From Cudoniella acicularis (lineage: Eukaryota > Ascomycota > Leotiomycetes > Helotiales > Helotiaceae), in the NCBI GenBank assembly GCA_013054445.1, contig JAAMPI010000189.1, forward strand, positions 1-53,734: DNA of 53,734 nucleotides. Direction: 5' to 3'. Under the pieces are notes generated by a model. The model was not told the DNA's origin and did not search any database. It saw only the letters and a list, made by a program, of their open reading frames with translations. Below are positions 1 to 10,770 of this stretch, piece by piece (position 1 is the stretch's first letter; every line of letters starts with the position of its first letter). Position numbers and translations under genes: made by a program.

Positions 1-1691
1 GATCACGTCTTGAGGATTGTATATATCTCGCTGCTCTTTCCATTTCCGATCGCTCCTTAAAATTCTCGCCGCATTCACCCTTAGGGTTCTAGACGTTTTT
101 CCTGCAGAGCGCGGAGTAGAATCAATCGACCTCTTGTGGGAATAACGGACGCATCCCTCCTAGGAGCCCTATTTGACAGTCATACCGGACAGAAACAGTG
201 ACAGTGGCGCGTAGGGACCGGAGGCACACTTTGTGGTTATATTTGCGTTACTAGCTAGGCGTTCAAGGTTGGTCTGGTCTTTAAGCATGGAAATTGGCAT
301 TTCAGTTTACTTCTCTGCACATACTTCAGTTTCTTTTGCTCGGCAACTCGCCTCTGGTCTTTGATGGGTTTTTATAGTTGTGTCGTGCTCTCTACTTGCC
401 TCATGCGACTTAAAAAGAGGGATGAGCTGATGGATACCGAGCATGAGCTTTCCGTGGAGATTTTTGTTCATTTGAGAGTTCCGGCTTCTTCAGATCGGAG
501 ATTTGCGTGTCACTGAGAAAGCGGTTTTGTTCTTGTTCTTGGCGAGTTGATGGGGCCTCTTCGAAGAGACGAGTGACCGAGAGAGAAAAATTACGTTGGT
601 TCTGAGCTACCACAGCAGATGGCCTGATTGAGATGCAGTGGATTGTAAAATAATTGGAGTTGGGAGGGAACGAGTGTTCCTTGCGAAACGTTATATGATA
701 GGTGTGAATGAGTACGGAGTGGGATGGATGGGCGGTCGTAGGAAAACAGAAGACTTCGGAGTAAAGAAATAAATGATATAATACTTAAATATCCTGTTCT
801 ACAAATTCTATGTAACAGGTCCACAGAGTCAAGAGCACTATTTGTGTGGGGGGCTGTTACCTCAGCCTGAAAGCAGCATGAACCACATTGGCAAAAACTC
901 TTCATTTTGAATGTGAGGCTTTGTTAAATTGGCGAAGCCGTTTGGTAGGGAGAGAAGAAAGGAAAGAAGGGAAACCCGGCAAGAAGAACAAGGAAGATTT
1001 GGGAATATAAGAGCGCGATGAGAACGTCAATCTACCGTAGAGATTGACGAGAGGTGGTTGTCTGATCTCAACCATCCTGCAACTGATGAATCATGAATAC
1101 CTCGCGGCTTGGTGAAGTAGCTAAGTGCCGTGTAGAGCTTTTTCAGTTGTGATGTTTTCAGCTCTTCTGTTTTTGTAGAGGCTTCGTATTTTCCGAGTGC
1201 CAGGGACAACTGAAAATCCGAATGAGTTGTTTAAAAGAAGGTAAAATCCCCACAGTTGGATAGTGATTTAGACTTGTTAAGTAGTCTACTGTCCCTTTAA
1301 TATCCGGTGTACAATTTCCAGCCGATGGAGCCGAGTGATTCTGCTACTGTGGTGTTATCACGTTTGATAATGGGCGACGAGGTGCCCGACACTCAGAAAA
1401 TACCCAACCGAGCATAAAAATACTCAATTCTATTCATTGATTGGAGATAATTGAGGGAATTTGGAGCTGCAATGCAGTACTTGAGTACAAGAAAACCTAT
1501 CAGGGCAACATGTTCTCCAATTGCCAAAACTTTCATAACTGATACAAATTCCAGATGTGATCAACCTATCTGTCTCGCTAACCATCCACTCTCACTTCCC
1601 TTCTACGTAAACCGGAATCTCCACCCCCCTCCCCCCAGTGCTGAGATTTTGTAGTTCTAGTAACATCCACACTAGTAAGACTCACTTAACT
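1..1691. other. intergenic / unassigned left end
   Basis: I found no gene here that I can support. The longest minus-strand ATG frame (591-905) has Cys-rich then low-complexity content without a family signature. A 60-codon minus-strand frame at 1027-1209 follows a plausible TTTTCAG acceptor but has no identifiable upstream exon, so it could be a stray terminal exon. The left edge begins with GATC. Part of this stretch must hold the 3' untranslated region of the phosphate-carrier gene that ends at 1692. Confidence 0.4.
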
Positions 1692-3258
1692 CTAGCTCTT
1701 TTGTGCAGCGGGTACCGCGCCTCCGGTTGTTGGAAATCCCATGAAGATCTTAAAGTAATCCTGATATGATATTAGCCAACAACTCAACATTTTCCTCGAA
1801 GGAGGTGAAAACTTACATATATCATCCATTGTAGGCCCGTGAGTGTTCCGATCATTCTGCCCACGCATTAACGCAATTTTTAACAGAAGGAGGGTGGAGG
1901 AGAGGGGACGAGAGGATGAAGCATCCTCCCGACCACTTAAAATAGGAAGCCAGGGGGGAAGGTTGACTTACACAATTCTTACAGGCAAGCCATTCCACAG
2001 ACCCGTAAATCCAATGTCCTTGTAGATACGGCCCATAGCAGCGCCGAAAGCCTCACCAACTTGTCGGTTGGCATTGAGTTTAGAAACCTGCCCTATATCA
2101 GCATTGCACACAATTTTTGAGAAGACAAGAACTTACCATGACATCAGCAGGATGACTGACAATAGCACAGAGAATACCAGCAAGATAACCACCTGTGAAA
2201 GAGACGGCTGTCTGGGCGCCTTTGCCATAATCAGACTTCTGACCTGGAAGACGATCATAAATCATCTCGACAATCGTTTCGAACGAGGCGAATTTCATCA
2301 TGGTGTATGGAATTTGGCGTCCCCAGAGAGGATAGAGACCTTTGTAGAGTCCACCAAAACCTTCCTTTGCAGTGATGGTGCTAATACCATCAAAGGTGCC
2401 TTTGGCAAATGGGGGAATTGTGGTCTGCATTCGAACTTTAACGGCTTCGAAGGGGCAGAGAGCCACATCAGCGATGAATTCAGCAGAGGCGCTGGCTGTT
2501 AGATAGAGCGAGGTCTTGTACTTTGCGGCATTTTCGGCTCCTGCAAGATCCGCATACCATTTCTTGAAGAACTCGTAACCACCGTATTTGAAGGCACCTT
2601 GGGCGGAATATCCAAAGAATGTTGGTCCCCATCCCGTATAAATGCCCCGGAATCCCTCAGCACGAGCAATCTTGCCCCAAGCTTGGAAGTTACCGGTATA
2701 CATTTTCGAGTCGACTTGGCGACGACATTTAACCAAATCAAGCGGGGTCACAGCAGTATGGGTGAGGCCCTGAAGCAGATTAGATTATGACTTTTACGAG
2801 GACTATGTATTGACGAGAATTCCACTCGTTTTGTGAGTACCTCCACGGTATTCTCGAAATTATAAAGAGAAGTTGGTCTAACATGGCACAAAATTAATTG
2901 GTCGGATACTTACACATGCAAGGAGTCCTCCAAAAGTACAAGCAGCATAATACTTGGCTGAGTACAACTCGATATGTCCTGCTTTCGCCTGTGCCTTTGC
3001 GCTCGCCTTCTCAAACTCTTTGGTGGCTTCGGCACTCAAAGCGTTGGCCTTGTTCTTCACATCTTCGACGGCCGACCAGGTCGGGTACAGCTCCGACCGA
3101 GCCTGGAGAGGGGTACGCTTCGGGGCTACAACGCTCGATTGGGTCTGAGAAGAGCCCGAGGGGCGACCGAAAGGAATTGCGGGATGGAAAACATCGTGAA
3201 GTGTGTCTTGGGAAGGAAATAGGAGAGGCATGTTTTGAGGAGTTCTGGTATTGACCAT
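1692..3258 (-). CDS. MIR1: mitochondrial phosphate carrier (SLC25 family), five exons
   Basis: Imports inorganic phosphate across the inner mitochondrial membrane for ATP synthesis. Seen: exons 3258-2914, 2769-2137, 2087-1972, 1856-1817 and 1760-1692 join in frame to about 400 aa; all four introns have GTAAGT donors and AG acceptors. Three mitochondrial-carrier repeats are visible. Signature motifs are PLDLVKCR in repeat 1, PFEAVKVR in repeat 2 and HPADVMVSK in repeat 3. Aromatic and Gly landmarks ([22 protein letters not shown]) are those of the phosphate-carrier subfamily rather than ADP/ATP or citrate carriers. The protein ends in [10 protein letters not shown]. The first ATG in the frame (3258) adds nine residues before MPLLFPSQ; the ATG at 3231 is an equally good start. 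The N-terminal 60-70 residues are hydrophilic and Ala/Lys-rich, as in fungal orthologues. It is divergently transcribed from the CBS-domain gene. Confidence 0.93.
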
Positions 3259-3980
3259 TGTCAGCTCGCAAAGTTTAGGAAAACAGCTGAGGATGTTGAA
3301 GAAGGCATAACGGCGATTGGAGATAGAGGTGGAAACAATGAAGAAGGCCCTGGTTCCGGAAGTCCCCGAAATATAACATAGTTGGATACTTGAACAGGAT
3401 TGGAATACGAGGAGAGGGACCAAGGGAATAAGCCCTTATCTCCGAAAGGAGCATGCCCAAAGACCAGTAAGGTTAGGATGCTTACCGGAATCGAATGGAT
3501 GGAATTCCTAGGTCACTGAGATCAGTCAAACACGACCAGCGCGGAGCACTTCTCGATGATACTTGTATCGATGAGAGGAGAGACGGGAGTTGATGAGAGC
3601 TGGGATGCGCCAGATGCGGAGAGGAGCTTGGACCCAACCAACAGCTCGCTAAAAGTGACGTCGACGGCAGACGGGCTCTTTGAGAACCCCTCAATCTGCA
3701 TCAAGATACTTATATCGACATTTATAAAGTGTAGTGTGGTATGAGATTTCTGATGATAATTAAACATTGTAAATAATCAATCAAGAGGCAATTTCTACAT
3801 TCCAAACTGCAATTGCCAATCTCACAAAGACTCTGTTCAATTGTGTAAAACTCGCCAATCACAGCAAACTACCTCAGGCCTCAAAAATTTCCGGGTCCTG
3901 CCTTTATTCGTTGCGCAACCCCCAAGTTCCTTCGCATTTCCAATAAGAGAAGAGAGACCAGCGCAAACAAACCCACCATC
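3259..3980. promoter_or_regulatory. shared divergent promoter region
   Basis: About 720 bases separate the start codons of the phosphate-carrier gene (-) and the CBS-domain gene (+), so the stretch must contain both promoters and 5' untranslated regions. Open frames at 3482-3767 show no family resemblance and no splice context. I see no obvious regulatory motif. Confidence 0.4.
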
Positions 3981-4582
3981 ATGACAACAACAATGTCCAG
4001 CGCAATCCCCGTAGGTACTGCCGACGTTGCTAGTAGGATGGCTGAAATTGCCTCACCGTCCAACCCCTCCGCTCTTTCACAACTCTCCCAGCGATACCGA
4101 GGAGTAAGTACCATAACTCTCAAATATGTAAATTGAGACTAATATCACCCTCGCAGGCAACAGTAGAAGATCTCGATCCTCCCTCCGCTCTCTCCTGCTA
4201 CCCCACAGACCCAATCTCCCACGCCCTCCTCTCCGCCTTCGAAAGAGACTATACACACCTCACAGTTATCTCGCCCTCAAATCGTGCCCTTCTCGGCTAC
4301 CTCTCCATACCTCACCTGAAATCCCTTTTGTCATCCGGTACTGTCAGTGAAACGGATGAGGTCAGCAAGGCGATGATTAAGTTCAGGAGAAAGGGCAGGG
4401 TCTACAAGGTCATCACGATGGATACACCACTCGAGGAGCTAGAGATGTTCTTTAATGGAGAGGGTGTGCAAGGTGGAGGAAAGCAGGAGTTTGCGGTTGT
4501 GACGGATGAGAGAAGGCGATTTGTCTTGGGCGTTGCTACAAGGACAGATTTAGAAGAATTTGCTAGGAGAAGACCTGCGTAG
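3981..4582 (+). CDS. small CBS-domain protein
   Basis: Seen: exon 1 3981-4103 (41 codons, from an ATG preceded by CACCATC), intron 4104-4156 with GTAAGT...GCAG, exon 2 4157-4582; total 182 aa. Residues from about 42 onward contain two CBS-like half-motifs: THLTVISPSNRALLGYLSI followed by a helix, and EFAVVTDERRRFVLGVATR followed by TDLEEFARR. This is the usual beta-beta-alpha pattern with the terminal (V/A)TRxDL. Known of the family: paired CBS motifs bind adenine nucleotides and usually sense energy state or regulate a partner. The first 40 residues are Ser/Ala-rich and probably disordered. No catalytic domain is attached, so the partner is unknown. I am confident of the domain and do not know the pathway. 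Confidence 0.85.
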
Positions 4583-5005
4583 GTGTTGACAGCTTCCCAA
4601 TATATCAAGAAGCGCAGTCAAAAAACTGCATTGCATGAACGACGATGGGAGTTGGAGTTTAGATTTGGGAGACTAGGAATTAAATGTGCATAACTTGAAA
4701 ATAATAGCATTTTGAGCATGGAAATCGGGAAGCCTCCATCATAGTGTCTTAGGTTCCTGCTACAATTGCAAACCCTCGTAGCATGCGGTAGGATTAAAAC
4801 TCACGGGCAATTACCAAGTGGCTTATAGGACAAAAGTCATTAGCAGCAATCCTCCAACGGCTTAAGTAAATCTTCATTCAATTTCAAATTTTCAGACGAG
4901 AGTATGCCCCGACAACTTGATTTGGCTAGTTTGTTTCCAGTTTTTGGTTATTTTATCCTGTATCAAAACCTTGGCGACGAGCCCCGCTCGTTTTCCTCTC
5001 CGCTA
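4583..5005. other. intergenic between convergent genes
   Basis: Contains the 3' ends of the CBS-domain (+) and 2EXR (-) genes. A + frame at 4904-5167 overlaps the 2EXR coding exon and is a shadow. Nothing else is visible. Confidence 0.4.
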
Positions 5006-6358
5006 CTAACCACCTCTCTTCCACCCAACAACCCTAACACAAATTTTTCTTTTCTTCCATCCCATCCCATCCAAGCCATTAGGAAAGTTCGCAACCACAG
5101 CCGCATTAGTTGCCCGATGATAAAAATCCCCTTCCATGAATTTTCCCAGAACCCCAACATCAATTAGAAACTCATCCACTCGCACACTCCTCTCCCTTCC
5201 ATCTTCAAACCATTCCTCTAAATCTACCAAATACCCCGACTCATCTCCCAGAATATTGGCGTCTTTCTCTCCAAGCACCAAAGTCAACGTTTTCAAATTT
5301 TGCATCGCGGCCAGTGTCAGGTTCCACGAGTAGCCCGTAGGCAACACCAGAGAATTTAACGGCAAAGCAAGGTGCTGGATAAGGTATTTGTTTTCAATTC
5401 CTATAAGAAAACGACTTAAAGTCTGGATCCCCTCATCTGGTGATTCGTGGCAAAGCTTTAAAGACTCGATCTCGTTGTCTGTCGGATTGTCCAAGAAACG
5501 GAAGAATACTGTATCTCTTTCCGGCACGAAACTTATGCCTCTCAGTTCTTGCTTTGGGTTTGCTAAAGGTTCGAATAGTCTTGGATTTCTGCCTTTTATC
5601 AGCTAGGCTCCGACTGTTGTGGTGCTTTTTGAAAACTTGGTGTGAGAATAGACCACGAACCTTTGAGCAACAGGCAACGGTCTCAGCACTACTTTCTGGC
5701 CCTCGCTCTCTAAACTGAGAGCGCACTCACGACTCTCCTTACAAACTCTTTTCATACCAGCCACTCCGAACAAAGCGGCAAGAGCAAAATCATGTCCAAG
5801 ACAGTACATGGATATTTGATCTACCTGGATACCAAATGTTTGCGTTCTTCCAGTATAATGATGCTTGAATAAAGTGCAGACCTGAGCCTCTATAAACCTC
5901 GCTCCGTTATCCATGGCAAACCTCCATATTTTCAGCCGCAGTTCCATCGGCAAAAGGGGGAACAATGTAAATTGAGAGAATTGTTGGTGCTGGGATTCAG
6001 CTCCAACTCTCATACGGGACACGGGAAACGGAAATTCGTGAACAGTGTTTTCAAGTGAGCGATATGGTTCCAGCAAAGCTGCAATGTCAAGCTTTTCTTC
6101 GGCAGCATCAGGTGACGAGGCTGCGATGTATGGGTAATCGGGCCACGAACTATCGATAGCGCCGTGGTTTGGAACTGTGGTGATAAGTGGGTTTTGTGGC
6201 TGATTCTTGGGCGGGTTTTCTGCTCGGAGGGTTGAGAGAGGCCACTTCTCTTCCGGTTTCAATGACAGTCTTGCTTGTTCGCGAGCATGGATACGCTCTT
6301 GAATGATAGTGCTAGATTCTTCCTGTAGTGGCTGCTGAGATTCATTTGGAGTTGCCAT
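5006..6358 (-). CDS. 2EXR-domain protein with one in-frame TAG (intron or nonsense)
   Basis: Seen: ATG at 6358 opens a 251-codon frame. The central block FTLFPLLPMELRLKIWRFAM is the hallmark of the fungal 2EXR (F-box-like) family; a Cys-Lys-Glu-Ser-Arg motif follows (MKRVCKESRE). The frame hits TAG at 5605-5603 and then continues in the same frame with RLFEPLANPKQELRGISF and VPERDTVFF, the second 2EXR block, to a stop at 5006. The two halves clearly belong to one protein. The stop is either inside an intron whose length is a multiple of three (for example a GTAGTG donor after the QK codons with CCTAG acceptor, or GTTGCC with GGCAG) or is a real nonsense mutation. The N-terminal 110 residues are Pro/Gln/Glu-rich. 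2EXR proteins are abundant in filamentous fungi and mostly uncharacterised. Exact splice sites are unresolved. Confidence 0.78.
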
Positions 6359-6803
6359 TGTTTATGAGGACAAGGTTACCTCTGCAAGAGTCTTAAGAGG
6401 CTTCCAAGGTTCTGAATGAGGAAGATTCTAGTTTTGATAATTGCGTAAAAAAAAGGCACGCGTATTACTTCTTTTACCACACCTTTTGATGATGTTGGTA
6501 CAGTTTAATATAAAGCAATCGCTGTGCCTCATTCCAACTTTCCCAGCTTAGGCAGAAGCAGTCAAACACGTGATTAGCATCCAAAAAGGGGTTGGAATTG
6601 ATAAGCGACAAAAGTGAAATGATTCGGAAAGTGTTCCAACTAAAGAAGCATTTCGTAGCTCAACGGCTATGTCAAGAACTGATGAATGGCCAGGTAACAA
6701 CAAATATGATATTGAAAATCCAGATCTACTGGCTAACCAATGGTCATCATCTATGTTCGAGCATATATGCAAGGCTCTCATACAAGGTCTTTGGTACAGG
6801 GGC

Positions 6804-8658
6804 TCATGGATCCAAATCGTCGTCATCGTCTTCGCTATTGTTGACTCTTTTTGTGACAACTTCCTTGATCTCTTCGTGTACCAGCTCTCCGATAATAGCA
6901 CTCTCCTTGAGAATATCTCTTGCTTCTTCTACTTCAACGTCCATATCCTCCATGATCATCAGTACAGTGACCTCGGGAACCAGAACATATTGCACAAAAT
7001 CGACCACGGTCCTGGCAGCAATAAGCTTGTCCTTCACAGCTCTCTTTTTAATTAACGGCGTAAATTCATGCATGATAATCTCTGAAATGGCGCGCAAACC
7101 ACGACCACCAAAATAACCCGGGATGAGATTCGTGTTCATTTTCAGAAGGTTGCGATCCTGCCCAGTATCGACAATCTGTTGGAACATATCTCGGTAAGGG
7201 GACTTCCCACCGTTGATCAATTTCTTGATGAACTTGAAGTGCTTGGAAATCCTTGCGTCGAGGTGGTCCCAATCGATTTCAGGGTATCCCTTGGCGTCCC
7301 AATCTTCCAGGGCAGTCTTCTTCTGGTGTGACTGGCAGAATTTCTCCTGCTTACGGGTGTCCATATTACCGTATGCCTTCAAATCATCGATATCAACGGG
7401 TTTATTGCACATCGGACAACGGGCTCGCTGGATCATGGTCGGAAAATCATCTTCTATGAGCTCAAGTTGATCTTTTTCCAAGTCCACCATGCTTCGGGCA
7501 GCCCCAATCAACTCTTCCATGTCATCGTACATCTTGAAGGAAGGTAATTGGGTAAGAGGTGGCTCTTCCAAGGCCTGTTTCTTTTTCCGGCCCCTCAACT
7601 TACGAGACGCGACCAGGGAGTCTTCTGGACGTGATTCTGACACCTCACTTGCGATAGAGAGGTCCATAGGATTGTTGAAGAGAGTTTCAGGCTCATCCCT
7701 CTTTTTCAGGGGACTGGAGTCAATATCTCTCATCACGAACTCTTTTCTAGTCGAGTCTGGAGTTGGCGCAGGGCTGCTCAGATCGGAGATTTTAATGAGT
7801 TTTTTAGGTGTTGATGCTCTCGAATCTAAATCCAAATTTTGATTTGATATGCTCTTCTTTTTTGGAGAATCCTCAAAGTCTGATGACCAAATAAGCCAAC
7901 GTCGCTTCCGTTGAAAGGGGCAGCTTACCAGAACCCAAATCGTATTTTTGAAATTTCTTTTGCGGGGAATCCTCCTGCCTCGTGGTTTTGCCATATCGAG
8001 CTTGACTTGATCGTTTTGTCTTCGGTTTTTTCGAGTTTACCCATCCAAATGCATCAACCATCCCCGAACCATAACTTGACGGTTCCTCTTGGCTTTTCCT
8101 CTTCGGACTGCTTGAGCCACCGTCTTGTGTTGATACTATCTCAGTCCTAGTAGACCTTCTGGCTTTACTGGTTGCGACGCTGGCATTGATCGTCGTGTTT
8201 TTCGCTTTGGTTTTCTGAGTATTGGTACTCTTGGTTGCTTGCGACCCTGGTTGTGATGATCCGTTGGTGAAGACGATTTTTTTCATATTAGCTCTGCCGT
8301 CATCGTCTGAGCTATCGCTCCCATCAGGAGGCCTAAATATATCTTCCTCCTCCACCTCGTGGCTCGCAACTCTTGGAGGCATAGTTCGACTGGGATTGAC
8401 CGGCAGATCCGCTTCAAGACAATCGTCCGAACTATCAATGTCAACGGGAGATGGTAATATATCTTCTTCGGGATCCTCGTGTTTCACCGGGTCTGACACT
8501 TTCGCAAGAGTCCTTGTAGGCGTATCTCGGCGGACATTGGCCAAACTGTTGTTAGATTGAAGGAGAGGGCGCGGTCTTTGACTGCTTTGGCGCGTGAGGC
8601 CAATACGCTGCCGACCAATTTTGGGTGTGAGGTCGTAAAGTCCTGGAGTAGGAAACAT
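6804..8658 (-). CDS. RTC4: RTC4-like domain protein
   Basis: Seen: exon 1 8658-7929 and exon 2 7879-6804 join across a 49-nt intron (GTAAGC...ATCAG) that fuses codon G|AC, giving about 601 aa. The N-terminal 350 residues are acidic, Ser/Lys-rich and disordered, with nuclear-localisation-like clusters (SSPKRKSQ, SKKPKTKRSS, RKLRGRKKK). The C-terminal half has CPMCNKPVD, then FCQSHQKK, then a helical block ending IPGYFGGRGLRAISEII and LVPEVTVLMIMEDM. That order matches the RTC4-like domain of yeast Restriction of Telomere Capping 4. Known: yeast Rtc4 is linked genetically to telomere capping; its biochemistry is unknown. The tail is Asp-rich (DDDDDLDP). The start is uncertain: the frame upstream of 8658 has no ATG before a stop, so either this ATG or a short unseen 5' exon is used. 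Confidence 0.82.
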
Positions 8659-9047
8659 ATGGGGAAGGAACGCGTCGAGTTCGACTTTGAGCGCGTCCAA
8701 GCTGGAAAGCTCTCTAGCGATATCGAGGCTTGAACTAACTCGTAAATATCATTGCAGTGGAGTGGAGTGGAGTGGGGAAATCGAATAAAAACTAATCGCA
8801 ACTTAATTTCCTGTATCCAACAAGTTGCTGAATAAATTATTAAGAGGCGAAACTACTGTAGAATATGCTTGCTTGTACTGCTGCTCAGGACCTTGATTCT
8901 ACTGACTCGGTCCGTACGGAGGTAGTGACTTCAAGTGGTCCAAGCTCCCTGCATGGTTGCTGCTAGCATCCTTGTCCACCGCGATGGTGTTCCTAGAATC
9001 GATTTCTCTCGGCCGTTTGTCTATTGCTCCAACACAGGTATTTGAAA
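8659..9047. promoter_or_regulatory. divergent promoter, RTC4-like / dynamitin
   Basis: About 390 bases between divergent start codons. The only visible structure is a short AGTGG tandem tract at 8757-8775. It could hold the 5' untranslated regions of both genes and possibly a first exon of the RTC4-like gene. Confidence 0.35.
8757..8775. repeat. short AGTGG pentanucleotide tandem repeat
   Basis: Four near-perfect copies of a GGAGT/AGTGG unit lie just upstream of the RTC4-like start, in the divergent promoter region. It is too short to classify further. Confidence 0.6.
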
Positions 9048-10448
9048 ATGGCTCTCAACAGGAAATATGCGGCGCTGCCAGACCTAGTATGTTTGGCTGT
9101 GCCTTGGTCGTTTTCCATCTTGCTAATTGCTGTCCCAGGATTCGGCGCCAGACATTTACGAAACTCCTGAGTTGACCGACGATAACTCCACAGCTCCAGT
9201 GAGTACCAAATCAATGCATGGTGTCAATCATTAATGCGTCCGTAGACGGGACGAGCACACTCTCAATCTACTTCATCTTCTTACAAAGATTTTGACGAGG
9301 AAGACGACACGCCAGGAATCTCCCGCTCGCACCTACACCCCAATGAAGCACGCTCTCATTTCTCGCCCGCCCAGATCGATGCACGAGATGTGGACTTTTC
9401 AGATAGAGTGACTGCAAAACGGAAGTCATATAAGGCTTCCTCCCGACGATACAAGACGCGAGAAGATGGTACCCAGGAATACGGGGACTTTAGTGACGAG
9501 GAAGACGGAGAAAGCTTAGAAAGGAAGCTGGCCAGGCTAAAGCGGGAAATCGAAGAGGTGAAAGAAGCATATGGGAGACGGCAGGCCGAGAAAAAGGATA
9601 CAGATGTGGACGACGGCAGGAATCTTGAGCCTGATGTAATTGCATTAAGCAAGATGCTGGATGGCATCTCTTCAAGTCAAGCGGGCCCACCTGAAAGTGT
9701 CAGTGTCAAATTTGCAAAGGATCTGGGAACTGGAATCAAGGCGAATGGACCCCCGCATACCTCACAGGGCAAAGGAGAGCCAGCGACTTATACGGTTACC
9801 TATGCTCCAACATATCAGCAAAGTCACGCTTTAGCTAAGGCTGCCGATTTCGACGGGCGACTAGCATTATTAGAAAAGGCTCTTGGATTGGACCCAATCA
9901 CATTGAACTCCAATGGATCACCAAAGGCTATATTACCCACACTTGACACTCTTCAACGTCAGGTCTCACTGATATCAGAATCCACACCCTCTTCTTTGGA
10001 TAGCATTAGCCGAAGGGTCCGCACGCTGACGCAAGAAGCCGAACGATTGGAGGAGACCCGGAAAGCAGCCAAAGCGGCGCAGGATGCCTTGCGGGCGGCA
10101 GGAGGAGACATTGCTTCAGAAGATGGCGAGGACTCTGAGCAGATGTCTAAAATTCATGCATTATATGGGACCCTCCCAACTATCGAAAATATAGCGCCTC
10201 TTCTCCCATCTCTTCTGGATCGACTACGCTCTTTACGAGCCATTCATGCCGATGCTGCAACCGCAAGCGAGAGCTTAGACGCTGTTGAGATGAAGCAAGT
10301 CGAGATGGCTGGGGATATCAAGAAATGGCGAGAAGGACTAGAAAAGGTAGAGGAAGCACTCAAGCAGAGCGAAACCGTCATGGGTGGGAACATGAAAGTT
10401 GTAGAAGGTTGGGTCAAAGACTTGGAACAGAAGATGGAAAAGTTGTAA
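9048..10448 (+). CDS. DCTN2: dynactin subunit 2 (dynamitin, p50)
   Basis: Scaffold subunit of the shoulder of dynactin, the activator of cytoplasmic dynein. Seen: exons 9048-9086, 9139-9198 and 9246-10448 (donors GTATGT and GTGAGT) join in frame to 433 aa. The N-terminus MALNRKYAALPDL, followed by DSAPDIYETPEL, is the conserved dynamitin start that anchors to the Arp1 filament. After an acidic DFDEEDDTPG stretch come coiled-coil blocks: SLERKLARLKREIEEVKEAY, SISRRVRTLTQEAERLEETR, and a C-terminal coil ending VKDLEQKMEKL. A conserved block RLALLEKALGLD also fits the family. Length is normal for filamentous fungi, where the dynactin pathway supports nuclear and organelle movement in hyphae. Confidence 0.93.
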
Positions 10449-10770
10449 AGCGTTAATTATATGATGTGTGCGTTGCATTCAAGATACCCTAAACAATTAT
10501 GATGTTCGAATTTATGAAACTGAATGTACCATTATCAAAGTGGTCTCGTGGTAACTTGCTCAATTTAGTCAAGATTGAACCCCTGAAAATGATAATGTCA
10601 GCCCTGCGGTTACTATGAAGTTCGCGCTTACTCGCCAACCGATGCGCCCCTTCCTTTTGCATTGAGGCTACCATCTCATCCAACAGCCAAAAAGGACAAA
10701 CAATACTCTAGAAATGTGAGACTCTTCTTCCAGAAAAACCCCTCTCCCCTTATCCAACAGTCCAGCTCAA
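10449..10770. other. intergenic, 3' of dynamitin and 5' of transporter
   Basis: About 320 bases with no convincing coding signal; probably the dynamitin terminator region followed by the transporter promoter. Confidence 0.4.

Noticed and set aside
1027..1209. possible terminal exon on the minus strand
   Set aside because: A good acceptor precedes it but no donor exon could be found, so it is not annotated as a gene.
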